64,000 bases of DNA from Phlebotomus papatasi (lineage: Eukaryota; Arthropoda; Insecta; Diptera; Psychodidae), in assembly GCF_024763615.1 (NCBI RefSeq), contig NC_077224.1, forward strand, positions 50,416,712 through 50,480,711, in the 5' to 3' direction. Shown one piece after another: positions 21,308-34,196 of the stretch. Under the pieces are notes generated by a model. That model did not search any database and was not told where the DNA came from. It saw nothing but the letters and a program-made list of their open reading frames with translations. Each line of letters opens with the position of its first letter. Position 1 is the first letter of the stretch. The translations under genes and the position numbers were made by a program.

Positions 21308-23974
21308 ATGATGAGCAATTGGAGAAATTGGTGTCGATTGTGCGCAAAAATTGATTCCTGTGCAGGAGATCTTACATGCAAAGTTGAATCCATCTCAGAT
21401 CAACTGGAAATTATTCAAAAATACTTCATGATTTCGGTAACAAAAATTGAATTATGATTTGTATAAAATACTTATCTGTCGTACTTATGACTTTTTATAT
21501 TCGACTGTGTCTTTATTTTCACACATAACATTATTGTTCATTTATTATTGTTGTGTACTCGTATTTGTTTATATTTTGTTCTTGTATCCTGTTTATGAAA
21601 CCTTTCACCTGTTTCGCATTTAAATATAAATTCCGTTAAAATACCGACAGTTTTTTTAAAATGTTTTTTTTATACAAAATAAAAAAAAAACAAGAGTTTT
21701 TACAAAACACAAAAATATAATAAAATTCGATTTATTCTAGCTTTCTGATCTCTATGATATTCAATTGCCTGTCTGTCCTGAATGCTGCAAATTTCTGACA
21801 AAAGTAGATGGTTTTAGAGGTCATTGCATTAAAGTCGATCAAATGTTCAAAGAAATAATTAGTCTGGAAAATTCATCAAATTTATCAGATTTAGAATCAA
21901 TTCGCATTAGATTTGGAGTTGACAGTGAAGAGATTGTAAGTTCATTCATTTTTTTGAAGAGTCTGTTGTTTGTAATCTACCATTTTAAAAATTAATTATT
22001 TGCCTTGCAGAAGTTCAGTACATTTCTTTCTCAAAGTATTCAAGTTGCAAGAGAAGATTCCTTACTACCTAGTATTTTTGCCGAGCCACTTGAGATGCAA
22101 AATACAGTTGAAATTAAATCAGAAATACCTGAAATAGAAAATCTTAATTCTAAAAGAAAATGTAAGTCTTTATTGAACAAGGATAAACATAATGAAATGT
22201 ATTCAGTAAATCCAATTATTTAAAAATAGGTACGAGGAAAGAGCATAATGAGGATGTGATAACGAAAAGTGATTGCACTGATGACATAAGAAATTATTGG
22301 GACTCTGATAATATTTCTGACAGAGAATTTGAATGTAATTCTGAGAAACAAGGTCCCACAACAAAAACTAATAATGATAAGATTGATTTTCCAAAAATGC
22401 GTCCTAGAGGAAACACAGAACGCCAATCTTCTTTAAGCGAAAGTTATTTTGTATGTGCGTTCTGTTCTACATCATTCAAAAGGAAAAACTTTTTGAAGCG
22501 ACATATTTTGACTAAGCATCAGCAAAAGAGCATGATTAACAAATTTTCTATGTGTTCTAAAGAAATCTCCACTAGAACAAGACTGGATACACATAAAGAT
22601 TCAAAATTGTGGGAATCGAAAAAGAAGGTTCAGATGTGTTCGTTTTGCAATAAGATGTTCAAATGCAAGTTAAACTTGCAAGTTCATTTAGATGAAGTCC
22701 ACAAAGTAGAAGGTTCTAGTAGAAAATTTGAAAATCCGAAGAAAACTGAAACTGAGACTAGTCGTAATAAAGAAATTTTCGAAAATGAAACAATTAGTGA
22801 TATCATAATAGTTAAGAAAGACTACAAATCCCAGGAAAAGCAGAGAAAGTGCAAGACCAAAGAACGAGATACTGAGAAAACGTCTGGTCAACAGCGATCT
22901 TCTGAAAACCAAACTCAAAAAAGTGAAGTATTAACAGACAAAAAAGAACCTTGCCTAAACCAGAAAAAGCAAAATAAGAAGGATCAAGCGGATAAAAGTG
23001 AACGTCCTGGATCAACAAAAGATGCAAATGATCTTTCGAGAAAGAGACCTTGGGAACGCAACCGTGAATGTTCATTTTGTTCTAGGGTCTTTAAGAGACG
23101 AAATGCTCTAAGGGAGCACATTTTGTCACGACATACCCGACAAGACATGATCCATCTCTGTTCCAAGTGTCCAAAGAAATTCTCAGCAAAATACAGATTG
23201 AGATTGCATGAACTGACTCACCTGTCCAAAGCTGAAAGACTCCAGTATCAATGTCCACATTGTGATAGTATTTTCATGCAAAAAGGCGGTCTCCAGAGCC
23301 ATATAAATTCTGTGCACTTGCGTGACAAGCCCTTTATCTGCGAAAAGTGTGGAAAGGGCTTCGGAACAAAAGGTGCTCTAATATCACATAAGCTAACCCA
23401 TTCTGATGATCGTCCTTTTGCATGTTCAGTTTGTCAGAAGAAGTTCAAGAGTAAACGCAATTGTCAGATTCATGAAACGATTCACAGTGGATCTGGTTTT
23501 CCTTGTTCACACTGCAATATGGTACTGAAGAGTAAGGGTACACACTGGTTGCACATGAGGGTTCATTCTAACGTTAAAAAGTACAAATGCAACTATTGCG
23601 GCAATGAATACAAACACTCACAGACTCTCAAAGTGAGATTATTTCAAAATAATAAATTCTTATGCACTGATTTTAACATCGAAACTTTTAATACAGGATC
23701 ACCTCATTTGGCATACCGGACAGCGTCCTTACGAGTGCCCGTTTTGTGACAAGACGTTCTCTAATGGATCCAACTACCGGAGTCACAAAAACAAGGCACA
23801 TGCTGCAGAGTTGGCAGCCTTGAAAGCATCTGGAAAACAGCTGACTGCACCTAAAGTTCCAAGACTAGAGCATTTACAACCAAAGTAAACACAAAGATCA
23901 GAAGAAGGAATATTTCAAATAATTGTTATTGTTTTTTTACTTGCAGGGTACCAGTTTGCTCGGGAAATGGATAA
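21308..23974 (+). CDS. ZAD-C2H2 zinc-finger protein D (697 aa), enlarged finger region
   Basis: Exons 21308-21436, 21741-21935, 22011-22161, 22230-23632, 23697-23884 and 23947-23974 sum to 698 codons including stop. The start could also be the next ATG at 21311. ZAD ligands C-R-L-C and C-P-E-C; linker with I-K-S-E. The exon 3/4 join gives C-T-R-K in place of R-G-R-P-R-K, so the AT-hook is lost. Exon 4 is about 600 bases longer than in the paralogues. It has an extra N-terminal set: a finger at 22450-22520, a degenerate finger lacking the first cysteine and last histidine, a third at 22635-22700, then a Lys/Glu-rich linker of about 110 residues before the usual eight fingers. This looks like an internal duplication of the first fingers. 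Confidence 0.9.
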
Positions 23975-25556
23975 AATATATTTATATACAATAAGTCTAT
24001 GTAAATACCTTTTAAAAAGTTGTATTGAATAAAATGAAATTAGTATGACAAACTTCAACAAACATGGTTTCAAATCCATTTATTTCTATTCTATTTCTAT
24101 TTATTTTAGTGATAGCAAAAGAGATTCTGTAACTTACGATAGCTTTACGTAAAAGGATCACTTTGAGGTTATGTGTTTCACTTGTCAATTATTCGGTGAA
24201 GATGATGTTATCACGAAGCCAATGAAAAATTTTTCTATATTCAGCTTAAAAACCATCACTACATCCTTTGTAACACTCAAATTGTAGTGTTTTTCATAGT
24301 TACTTAGTTGAAATATTGATGAAAATCTTAAATTTACAGAAATTTCAACACACTTCCCCTCACGCTTCACGCAAAGTTACAGAATAACTTTTCTAGCATC
24401 CGTAAAGCTCGTGAACCTATCACTAGTGACCGTTCACTAAGTGAAGCGTTCACAGAGTTAGAGAATTCCTACCCTGGTATCCACGTCTTTCCAGAAAGTT
24501 GGCAAAAATATGTGGCTAACGAGGACCGATACTTTGAATAAATCTTTTTTTTTATTTCTCTAGAAATTTTCTGTCTTTAACTTATAAAAAATCATAAATT
24601 AGTTAAGGACCTAGTATTTGGATCACCAGTCTATAGACTTCAAGAAATTTGGTGCTTTACCCAAAAATGTAAAGTTCCGGATCCATAATCAGAGACATGA
24701 TCACGAAAGAGGTGGCGAGAAAAAATCAAGGAATTGTGTTCAATGAAGAGTAGACATTCTGTTTCCCTGATAGCTCCGATTTGATATTGTAACAAAGAAC
24801 CGAGCAGGGAGTCTTCGTGATGGATGTCATAGTCCGCCACGAGAATGGGGACGGTTTGTCCAAGGGGTCAAGGATAAGATTGAAAATACATGAACTCCTA
24901 ATTCCCGAACTGCAAACTTTGCTTCGGTGGTGATCATTGTCGTGGTTACAAGGAATGCAATATCCACAAAAACGGTTGAGAGCCTACGCCTTAAAATAAG
25001 TGTCAAAATGGATTACAGATGGCGGTTAAGATCTGGCGCTGGGTAGTCCTTAAACACACTGTAATACCTTATGAATGTTAAATGTCGGTCCTAAGTCCTT
25101 GACTTTTTACAGACCGTGGTATTTAATTTATTATTGTGTCGTACCCATGTTAAACTACTATAACAAATGACAGGCTGTGAGATCCATGAACCTACTTGGA
25201 GATTAGTTGACCACTATCTGAGTCAAAGGACGATAGATTAGGGCTAGGGGGATGCACAGTATATTATGGGTTACAAAGCCCAGATAATTGCTCTTTAAAT
25301 AATAAATTACTTAGCTAACACTTTTTTAAACTTAATCTCGCGTAATATTCAAATTTCGCAGTCTTAGTATGCGGTGGAATTTTCAAAATTTGAATTTTTG
25401 TTTATTGAATCCATTCAACAGTAAGCTACTTGCAAGCGAATGCTTCAGAAAACGTTTCAAATTCTACATTTTAGCATCGAAAGAAATCTGAAGTGTCAAA
25501 AGGGATTTTCCCCGATTTCACTCGTCCTGACTAAACACCAGAAATAACCACTAAAG
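23975..25556. other. D-E spacer
   Basis: AATAAA at 24028-24033 is the likely poly(A) signal of gene D. The remainder is AT-rich with a weak inverted pair (TTCTGTAACTT near 24125 and its complement near 24374), perhaps an old MITE. No coding sequence supported. Confidence 0.5.
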
Positions 25557-27537
25557 ATGATAGAACATTTGCAAAGTTGGTGTCGTTTGTGTGCTAAAAC
25601 TGATTCTATCGACGTAGATACAGTATATAAAATGGAATTGGTCAAAGAACAATTAGAAATTGTCAACAAATGCTTTTCAATTTTGGTAAGAATTTGTGTC
25701 ACTTATTTTTACTTTTTCTTGTAATAATTTGTACAAACTCATCAATTTTCTAACTGAAAACACTATTTTGGTTAATTTTGTATCAATAACCCTAAGCTAA
25801 AACTTAAAATTATGTTTTTGTTTTTGCTTTTCAATCCATCTTCTGAAGAAACCCTTCAAATGCATCAAATTGATCCGATTGAACAATCTTAAAAAGTATA
25901 TTTTTTTTTTATGTAATTTCTCTAAGCTTCAGCCTTTTGAGGATATACAGTCTTCAATTTGTGGAGAGTGTCGCAGGTTTCTTATCAAAGTAGATGGCTT
26001 TAGAGATCATTGCTTGAAAGCTGATCAAATGTTCAGGGAATTATTGCAACATGATAACATTTCTGATGTAAATCTTTCATCAATTCGTATTAAATATGGA
26101 TTTGATAATGAAGAAATCGTAAGTTTAACAATGAGACGTTAAGAATTCTTATAAATAATAATGATTAATTACTGATTTTATAGAAATATAGCCCAAATCT
26201 TCCAGAGGTCAATGACGAAGTTTGTAGAGATGAAGCTTTCCATTCCGACACTTTTTCTGATCCTCTTGAGAGTAGTAATATTTCAGTAAAAGAAGAAATT
26301 TTGGAAACGGAACCTAAAACAACTCATAAGAAACGTATGTTTACCAAAACCATATATTTATAGCAAATAATAATGTTTTGATTTAAAACAAGGTGGGCGT
26401 CCACGAAAATCTTCAAAAGCGCCAGAAGTTCATGAAAGAAGAGTAAAAAGAGCATCAAATGCAAAACATAAAAAGAATTATAAAACTGACTCCGATGAAG
26501 AAATGTCTAATGAAGATATGCCGGATCATAAGAGTGAGGATGGTTCTGATTATGAACCTGAAACAACTAATGAACCAAAAGAAGATAAAATCTCAGCCTC
26601 ACAAAAGCCAAAAAAAATCCGAAAACAATTCGAAGAACAGAGACATTTATGTACAATTTGTCAAAAAACATTCTGTCGCCGAAATGTCTTGAAACAGCAT
26701 ATTTTAGCCCAACATCGTAAACAGGATATGACCCATGAATGCGCCCAATGTTCAAAGAAATTCTGCACTAGTTATAGATTGAAAATTCATGAAGCTACTC
26801 ATTTGTCTGACGATGAAAAACGCATTCATCCATGTTCCTATTGCGACAAGAAATTCAGCAACAAGTTCTTTGTACAAACTCACATAAAACTTATGCATAT
26901 CCGGGATAAATTATTCACCTGTGAGGAATGTGGAAAGTCTTTTGGAACTAAGGGTACTCTAACTCAACATAAAATAAGCCATACTGAGGAACGTCCTTGT
27001 CAGTGTTCATTTTGTCCCAAGAAGTTCAAGAATGATCGTCAGCTTAAACAACATGAGAGCAGTCACAAGGAGAGTGGTCATCCTTGTCCTCAGTGTGGAC
27101 TCAAACTCAAGAGCATAGTTACCCTAAGGATGCATTTGTTGGTGCATTCGGACAAGAAAAACTATAAGTGTAACTATTGCGGAAATGAGTATAAACGTGT
27201 CAAAACCCTAAAAGTAAGTCCTTGAATTCACTTTCTGCCAACTTTATAAACCTACTCTTTTCTCCTGGATAGAGTCATCTACTTTTGCACACCGGTCAGC
27301 GTCCTTACGAGTGTCCATTTTGTGATAAAACATTTGCAAATGGATCAAATTGTCGAAGTCACAAGAAAAAGGCACATCCGGTCGAATTGGCAGCTTTGGA
27401 AGCTTCAGGAGAGCAACCTACTATTACAATTACTCCCAAGCTTAAGCACTTACAACCTAAGTAAGTTGCCAAATTAATACCTAACGCAGTTTAATTTACA
27501 ATAATATTATTTTTTCAGAGTACCAGCATTCACATAA
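25557..27537 (+). CDS. ZAD-C2H2 zinc-finger protein E (499 aa)
   Basis: Exons 25557-25685, 25927-26118, 26184-26334, 26393-27213, 27273-27460 and 27519-27537 sum to 500 codons including stop. The start M-I-E-H-L-Q-S-W departs from the usual N-W pair, but the ZAD ligands C-R-L-C and C-G-E-C are present. The exon 2 acceptor is taken as CTAAG, not the CAG six bases later, because this keeps the 192-base exon length of the paralogues. Linker with V-K-E-E; R-G-R-P-R-K at the exon 3/4 join; a Glu/Asp-rich stretch; eight C2H2 fingers. Exon 5 shares a 62-base identical run with gene F. Poly(A) signal AATAAA at 27618-27623. Confidence 0.9.
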
Positions 27538-27804
27538 ACAAGGTAAGTATAATGACAATAGTAAATTATTCTAAGCCACACTGATTTTACAAGGATCTTT
27601 TGTCCAGTATGACATGAATAAATAAAAAACATTGGCTATATACACCGGATTTTTTCTGTTTTTGTAAATTATTTAATTTGCCCTATACTGGATACGAATA
27701 CCAACTCGTGGACTCAGAAAGGATACACTCTTTCAACAGGTGTATTCGAATTGGAGTGGGAAGAGCTCCAGAGAACGGTAGAGTTGAGAGAGGCTCCGAT
27801 TAAT

Positions 27805-27930
27805 GCCCTAGACACACTTACGACTTAAGCCGAGAGGCGACTTAGTGGAAAATGATGGAAATCCACTTTAACCATTATTTTTAATATAATTACGGTGAGC
27901 CGTCTCTTGGCTAATCCTCATGTCTGTCAA
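27805..27930. mobile_element. MITE with GCCCTAGACACAC end, copy 1
   Basis: It shares its length, a GCCGAGAGGCGACTTAGTGG-like arm and a GCCGTCTCTTGGCTAA arm with copies at 37865-37992 (opposite orientation) and 58012-58237. The right end is ragged. Confidence 0.7.
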
Positions 27931-28125
27931 AGATAAGACTCTTCAGCCTTCTGCGTAATCACCATTATCTCCGAATGTACAAACATCATCCTCATTGCTT
28001 CTACAATCAGCCTCTTTACCAGCAACGCAGTTATTGGGTAAAGAGTCGGCTGCCATGTCTGTGTGCCAAGAATCAGCCTGTATGTTTTGTATTACATTAT
28101 TATTCCTACTTTTAGAACATATTTG

Positions 28126-29805
28126 TTCCAAAAATTTGGGTGTCCGTGGACGAGCTAATTTTTGGAGAAAATTCATTGCAGATATTGAGGATTTTTTTTG
28201 TATGTAATTGATGGTACAAAGGACAATGGGCAATAGTGTTCTATGGTGCGACCACCAATGAGACCAATATCATTTAATGGGTCATAGTATAGGTAACAAC
28301 TTTTGTTCCGGAGCAAATTTCTAAACCACGGGGAAAAAGTTCTAGAGCAAAGAAACTCATGGAAGAAAAATATTCTTTTCTATGAAATGTACGCATTTAT
28401 ACTGTTTTCTTCTTATGGGAAAGGATAAATTATAACAACAAATATATTAAATTACTGCATATTCTCAAAATAGACATATAACCCCATGTCTTCACAATGC
28501 ATAGCATGCGTAGGAGAACATTGAAACATGATAGCTCAAAGTCAAAACTTTAAACCTTATATCTCAAAAATTTGTCAACCAAATTTAGTCAATGAATATT
28601 CAATCGAAAGGTTTCGAAAAATCCTACAAAATTTCTGTATAGATAAGTTCGCAAGTCGACCGCAAGGGGCGCTCTAGGTTATCAAAGTTCTCAATTAACA
28701 AGAAATGTGTTATGTGTCGATATTATTTAACCGATTTTAATTATCTTATAATATGTATTTCTGATACTTTTAATGTGTTATAGAGAGAGATATAGTCACA
28801 TTGTATTCATCGATTTCAGTAGAATCATTACATATTTTGACTTATTTTCCTAACTGTGATTAATCAATTAATTTATTTATTTTCTTTTGAAATCGTAATC
28901 AGATTTTATATGACTTATTAGCTTTCCATAAGCCTTGTTCCCATGCCAAGTTTCAGCTTTCTACCTTTTCTCAGAAAGGAGTTATAATGGTAAAAATCCT
29001 CATTTTGTATGGGGACTGCTGAAAGGAGTGATGGAGGAAACGTATATATACACGTGTTAAAAATGATTTCGAAAAATCATAGTAATTGTGAAAATAAAAT
29101 TCATTGAAAATTGTTTAAGCCGAACGGACGCAATTTTTATTTAGCTCTGCCAACTGACCGAACCAAATCAATTTATAACCTTGCTACGTCCTCAATAACA
29201 CGATTAAAGAGCCTTCCATTATCCTTGATTCTATGCAAAGTTTCTGATTTCAACTTCTTTTCACAGAGGAGTTATAGTGGAAAAAGTCATTATTTTGTAT
29301 GAGGGCTAAGAAGGAGTGGAGGGGGGAGGAGCCTATATAGATGGTTAAGGAACCTCTCATAAACCTTGATCCCATACCAAGTTTCAGCTTTCTACTTCTT
29401 CTCAGAGGAAAGTTAAAATGAAAAAAAAAGTCCACATTTTGTATGGGGGCTACTGGAAAGAGGGGTGGGGGGAGGTGGTAGAATCCATGGATAAATAGTT
29501 TAAGTCATACACTGATCCCATACCGAATTTCATGAAGATCCCTTTAGCTGATGTTGAGTAATTCGATGTCAAAATGGTATTTTTTCGAAAGGATAAAGGC
29601 GTTTTTGCAAGGACTCCCGGCGAATATCGTTCTGGGTCTCGGTAGTTTCTCATCATACACCATTATCTATAATATGTTCCTAGTCCCATCTGTGGTCGCC
29701 ACATAGACCGACTCTCATACATTGCCTATGGTCTTGCTCAAAAAATTTGGGTGTGTATGGACGAGTTAATTTTTGGAACAAATTCGTTACTAATATTGAA
29801 TATCT
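28126..29805. repeat. Direct repeat pair bracketing a satellite-like tract
   Basis: A 65-base block containing AAAATTTGGGTGT, GGACGAG and AATTTTTGGA at 28126-28190 recurs at 29739-29805 in the same direction. Between them lies the tandem repeat at 28925-29545. The pair could be the ends of one element or two copies of a dispersed repeat. Confidence 0.45.
28925..29545 (+). repeat. Diverged tandem repeat, period about 145 bp
   Basis: A block reading CCTTG-T-CCATACCAAGTTTCAGCTTTCTAC with variations occurs near 28928, 29216, 29359 and, partly, 29512. The spacings (288, 143, 153) fit a unit of roughly 145 bases. Each unit also carries a CTTCTYAGAGGAGTTA block and an ATTTTGTATGGGGGCT block. Confidence 0.65.
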
Positions 29806-30304
29806 TTTTGAGTCACGTAAAAGGAACAAGATTGTGCCAAAAATTATAGTGGAACAAATTATGTTTCAAAATTTTTTACCGTGATGTCCTGGTACATTTT
29901 TTAAAGATATTTTTTCAACGTTGTTAAAAAATATTGCTTCTCTTAGATAAATCGTATCATTTTGGAAATCACATAGCTTTTCTTGTTTAAAAAAAAGTGT
30001 CATAATCACAAAACATAGATAGCACAAAATACAGAATTTTTATTATGGCATAGAGAAATTTCATATCATTTATTTAAACATTTGTTTTTGTAGATTTTTG
30101 GAATGGGAATGTATATGGATGGAATGTAATAAAAATCACATTTGAAAAGTTACGTTACAAACAATTAAACCTTTTAACAGCAAATATTTGATGCATTTGT
30201 TGTGTTTTTCTAAACCTATCAAATTTGTAATCAAAGCGTCCGAGTGTCAAAACATATTTACATTTTTCAATTATCCTCTTAATTTAGCGGAGAAAGTCCG
30301 AAAA

Positions 30305-32242
30305 ATGTTAGAAAATTGGCAAAATTGGTGTCGATTGTGTGCAAAGATTGATTCCTCCAATGTTGGTGAAGTTTATAAAATGGAATCTATAAAAGAACAA
30401 TTGGAAACCGTCAACAAATACTTCATGATTTCGGTAATACATTTAGTTTCAATTTTGTTATTGTTTTCGATTTTTAGGACTAAAGAAAAAACTCTGATAC
30501 ATATTTATTTGCGAATGTTTTGAACACATTTTTGATGTATTTTTATAAACAAACATTCTTTCCAATAACACTGCGCTACAGAATCCCTTTAAATGTTCCC
30601 ATGCTAAAATTTGTTTTCCTTCTAGATTTTACCTTTTGAGGGCATTCAATCCATAATTTGCGAAGAATGCGGAAATTTCCTAACAAAGCTAGAACATTTT
30701 GGTGATCTCTGTTTGAAATCTGATCAAATGTTTAGGGAATTAGTACATAAGGAAAACATTACAGAGGCAGATCTACTCAATATTCGACTAGTTCATGGGG
30801 TTAATAAAGAAGAAATTGTAAGTTCTGATTTTTTTATACAAACATACTTTACAGAAGTTTCCTTTGCAGAAGTATAGTTCCATACTATCAGAATGCAAAA
30901 ATGACACAGAGTTCAAGGAAGAGTCAATACATTCTGAACAGTCTACAGATCCATTGGATCACTGGACAGATGATGAAATGATTGTCAAAGAAGAAGTTAG
31001 CATTGCAAATGTAGTTCAAGATTGTAAAAAGAGAAGAGTAACTAAGAAAACTAAAAAGGTTGAGGTTGAAAAAGAAGCACTATTGACGCCCAGAAAACGT
31101 AAGATTAGTTTTAGCAAAATACATTGCTATTTAGGATAAATAATTAAATTTGTTATTTAAGGTGGGCGACCTAAACGCTCAACCCAAGCACCAAACCCAT
31201 TACCAACAAAACTTAAAGAAGAGATTCAGCAAAAAGATTCTGACTCTGATGAAGTACCTGATGCGAAGCAGCAAGATGATTCAGATTACGATCCGAATTT
31301 ATCAAATGACCCAATTGACGAGAAACCTCCGAAAAAACGCCGAAGAATTTCCAAAAGTATTAAAAATGATAATGAATGTGAGATTTGTATGAAGAAATTT
31401 TGTCGAAGAAGTGTTTTGAAGGAGCATATTTTGGAGCAACATCGTCAAGATGAAATGCCGCATGTTTGCTCAAAATGTCCTAAGCGTTTTTCTAACAAGT
31501 ATAAATTGCGAGTTCATGAAACTACGCATTTACCAGAAGAAGAGAGGCGTACACATGCTTGTCCCTATTGCGACAAGAAATTTGGCATCAAATTCATCCT
31601 GCAGAGTCATATAAGTGCTATGCACATTGGTGACAAACCCTTTATATGTGAAGAATGTGGAAATTCTTTCAGGACCAAAGGGGCCCTCAATCAGCATCAA
31701 ACTATTCATACAGATGAACGTCCGTGTCAATGCTCCTACTGTCCCAAAAAGTTCAAAAAGAAGCAACATCTCAAGAGGCACGAGGACAGTCACAAAGATC
31801 ACATGTTTGACTGCCCTCATTGCGATCTTAAACTCAAGAATGCCCGTACTCTAAAAATGCACTTGTTGGTGCATTCGGATCACAAACAGTACAAGTGCAA
31901 CTACTGCGGAAATGAATATAAGCGCGCCAAGACACTCAAAGATCATCTCATTCTGCACACCGGTCAACGACCCTATGAATGTCCCTTTTGTGATAAAACC
32001 TTTGCTAATGGATCAAATTGTCGAAGTCATAAGAAAAAAGCACATCCGGTCGAATTGGCAGCTTTGGAAGCTTCAGGAGAGCAACCTACTATTACAATTA
32101 CACCCAAACTAAAGGTTTTGCAACCAAAGTACGTTAGATTTTTTAAGTTAATTTTAAAATACCGATTGACACTCAAATTTCTTTTTTTAGGCACGAAGTA
32201 TCATCACCTTCCCCAAAAATGGAAGAAAAAGTTATAAACTAA
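30305..32242 (+). CDS. ZAD-C2H2 zinc-finger protein F (522 aa), one intron lost
   Basis: Exons 30305-30433, 30626-30817, 30870-31098, 31162-32128 and 32191-32242 sum to 523 codons including stop. ZAD start M-L-E-N-W-Q-N-W; ligands C-R-L-C and C-E-E-C. The exon 3 linker is longer (229 bases) with V-K-E-E and a Lys-rich run; R-G-R-P-K-R is formed across intron 3. Eight C2H2 fingers. Unlike A-E, finger 7 is uninterrupted: the reading frame passes straight through 31940/31941, where the others have an intron. The last exon codes for 17 residues, longer than in D and E. The position in the cluster and the same-strand order suggest tandem duplication. Confidence 0.92.
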
Positions 32243-32950
32243 ATATATTCCTTTAATTAAAATTTACAGCCTGATGCATCATTGAAAATTTAATATGTTT
32301 AGTTCACTAGATTAAAATATTTTGCAGGTTCAACTTTTCGTATTAAGTGTCAAATTTTTATTATTTTTATTATTTTAATTAATAATAATAATAATAATAA
32401 ATTCCAAATTTGTACTTGAAATCATATTATAAAATGTCGTTAACAACGGCTAAGTAATGAAAGTAAAATATCTGACCACCGCCGTCGTAGCGTTGGAAAC
32501 TGAAACCTTCGAAACTGTGAAATTTTTTTTTCATAGGTTGACAACTACAACATTAAAAAAATGTTTTTTTTATCTATTCAAAAGCAAAAACATCAGGTTT
32601 GAATGAACCGTAATTTTTCTTCATTAGTTTATTACAACAAGAAACAGTGAGCTTTTAAGAATTATACGGATAAAGGGGCTAAAGCAATCTGATCTTGACG
32701 GAACACGCAGACTTAATGGTTGAATTTGAAACGAAGAACGAAGAACGCATTTCTCGTTCAATAATAATCTTCCCAATTTGAGAGCTCTCTCCGTTTGAAG
32801 TTTTCTCTGTATCGATTCGAAGGCATATCAGAGACAACTTACCTAAAAACCAGTTAGAAGGTCGAATATTTAAAGTTTAAACCGACGAGTTACACAAAAA
32901 TGAGCAAGTTTTCATGAAAAGGACATTTATTTTAATAAAACTGCGATTAA

Positions 32951-34196
32951 CTCTTTCGTCTCCTTTGGGACACTGGGTACCCATGGAAAAAATATTTTTT
33001 TTAGACTGTATAGAATCGATAAAAATCCAATTCTTCCGGTACAAACTATAAGGGTGTCCAAATCTAGAATATTTTTTGCAGGATCCTAATTAACTCCTGA
33101 GCTAAGATATTTTTGGTCAAAAATCGTGAATTTTCAATTTTCTGCTTCCTTGCAGATATCCCGACTTTTTTGATATTTCTAGACCAGAATAAGGAAAAAC
33201 CTCTCGGGGCCAATAAGTATGATAACTAACAATTACAGATTGCATAAATTCGAAAATCAATTCTTTCTTAAATTTTCAAAAAACTTGTTCAAACTTGATG
33301 GGAACTCTCGTCCGCAAAAATCTAGAGGTCAAATGTAAGGTTATCCCGCCAATGCCCGCCATTTGCTTTTTGACACGAACCTTGTATCAAAATTCCAAGC
33401 GGGAGCGACATTTTTGCCAATACAGTTGACTCTCGCTCAATCGGTTCTTTCTCAATCGGACGAAAAATTTTGTTGACAATTTTCACGTTCAACTATGAAG
33501 CTAATTTGCTCAAATTCGCTGTAGTTCTTCTTATTTTATCGTGATTCTTTATAATTGAGCGCTTTTTGTGGAATTTACAGAGGCTTTAGCGCCAAAATCT
33601 ATCGATAAACCGGATGACATTTTGCCCCAAATGCCCAATTGAGAGAGAGTCTACTGTATGTCCGATAATTTTGACATTTGTCAGCGAGGGAGATTGCTTT
33701 CAAGGAAGTTTTTCCTATTCCTCCTGATTTTGGTGAATTCTGATTGTCCAGGAAGTGATCTTTTATGTTTTTGAGAAAGTTTAAAGTGTCTACATCTACA
33801 ATAACATCGTGTTAAGACAAATGTGTTTTAAAGTGTTATTGTGTGAAATATTTTGAGGAAGCTGTTGGCAAGTAGGATTTTGGTGTCTTCCTGATCACTT
33901 CCTGGACATCCCACAAGATACTGGTCAATAATTCTTTTTGTTTGAGTGATCAACATTGTAAAGGAGTCATTTAACGCGCAAAAATAGTTCACAAAATTGG
34001 TATTATTGGCTTTTGGAAAATTGAAGTTTGTTTCCTTTTTGTTCTTTTGGGGACGAGAGTACCCATGGGTTTTCCAATTTCCCAGAGGCGGAAAAAATTC
34101 TTTTTATACAAAAGTATCATATTTGATTACTAAGACTTACAATAAAGTGAGTTTTACTGAAATTCGTTCGCTGGATATGTTGTGGTCCGGAAAGAG
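32951..34196. mobile_element. piggyBac-like non-autonomous element, 1.25 kb
   Basis: TTAA on both sides (32947-32950 and 34197-34200). Ends CTCTTTCGTCTCC and, complemented, CTCTTTCCGGACC. The shorter copy at 45050-45290 has the same two ends in the opposite orientation, also between TTAA sites. It carries a nested TA-type MITE at 33423-33656. No transposase frame is seen. The rest of 32243-33000 holds only a short AAT repeat near 32382. Confidence 0.85.
33423..33656. mobile_element. pogo/mariner-like MITE, 234 bp, copy 1
   Basis: CAGTTGACTCTCGCTCAATC start and complementary end, flanked by TA. The copy at 62171-62404 has exactly the same length and high similarity. It is nested inside the piggyBac-like element. 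Confidence 0.88.
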
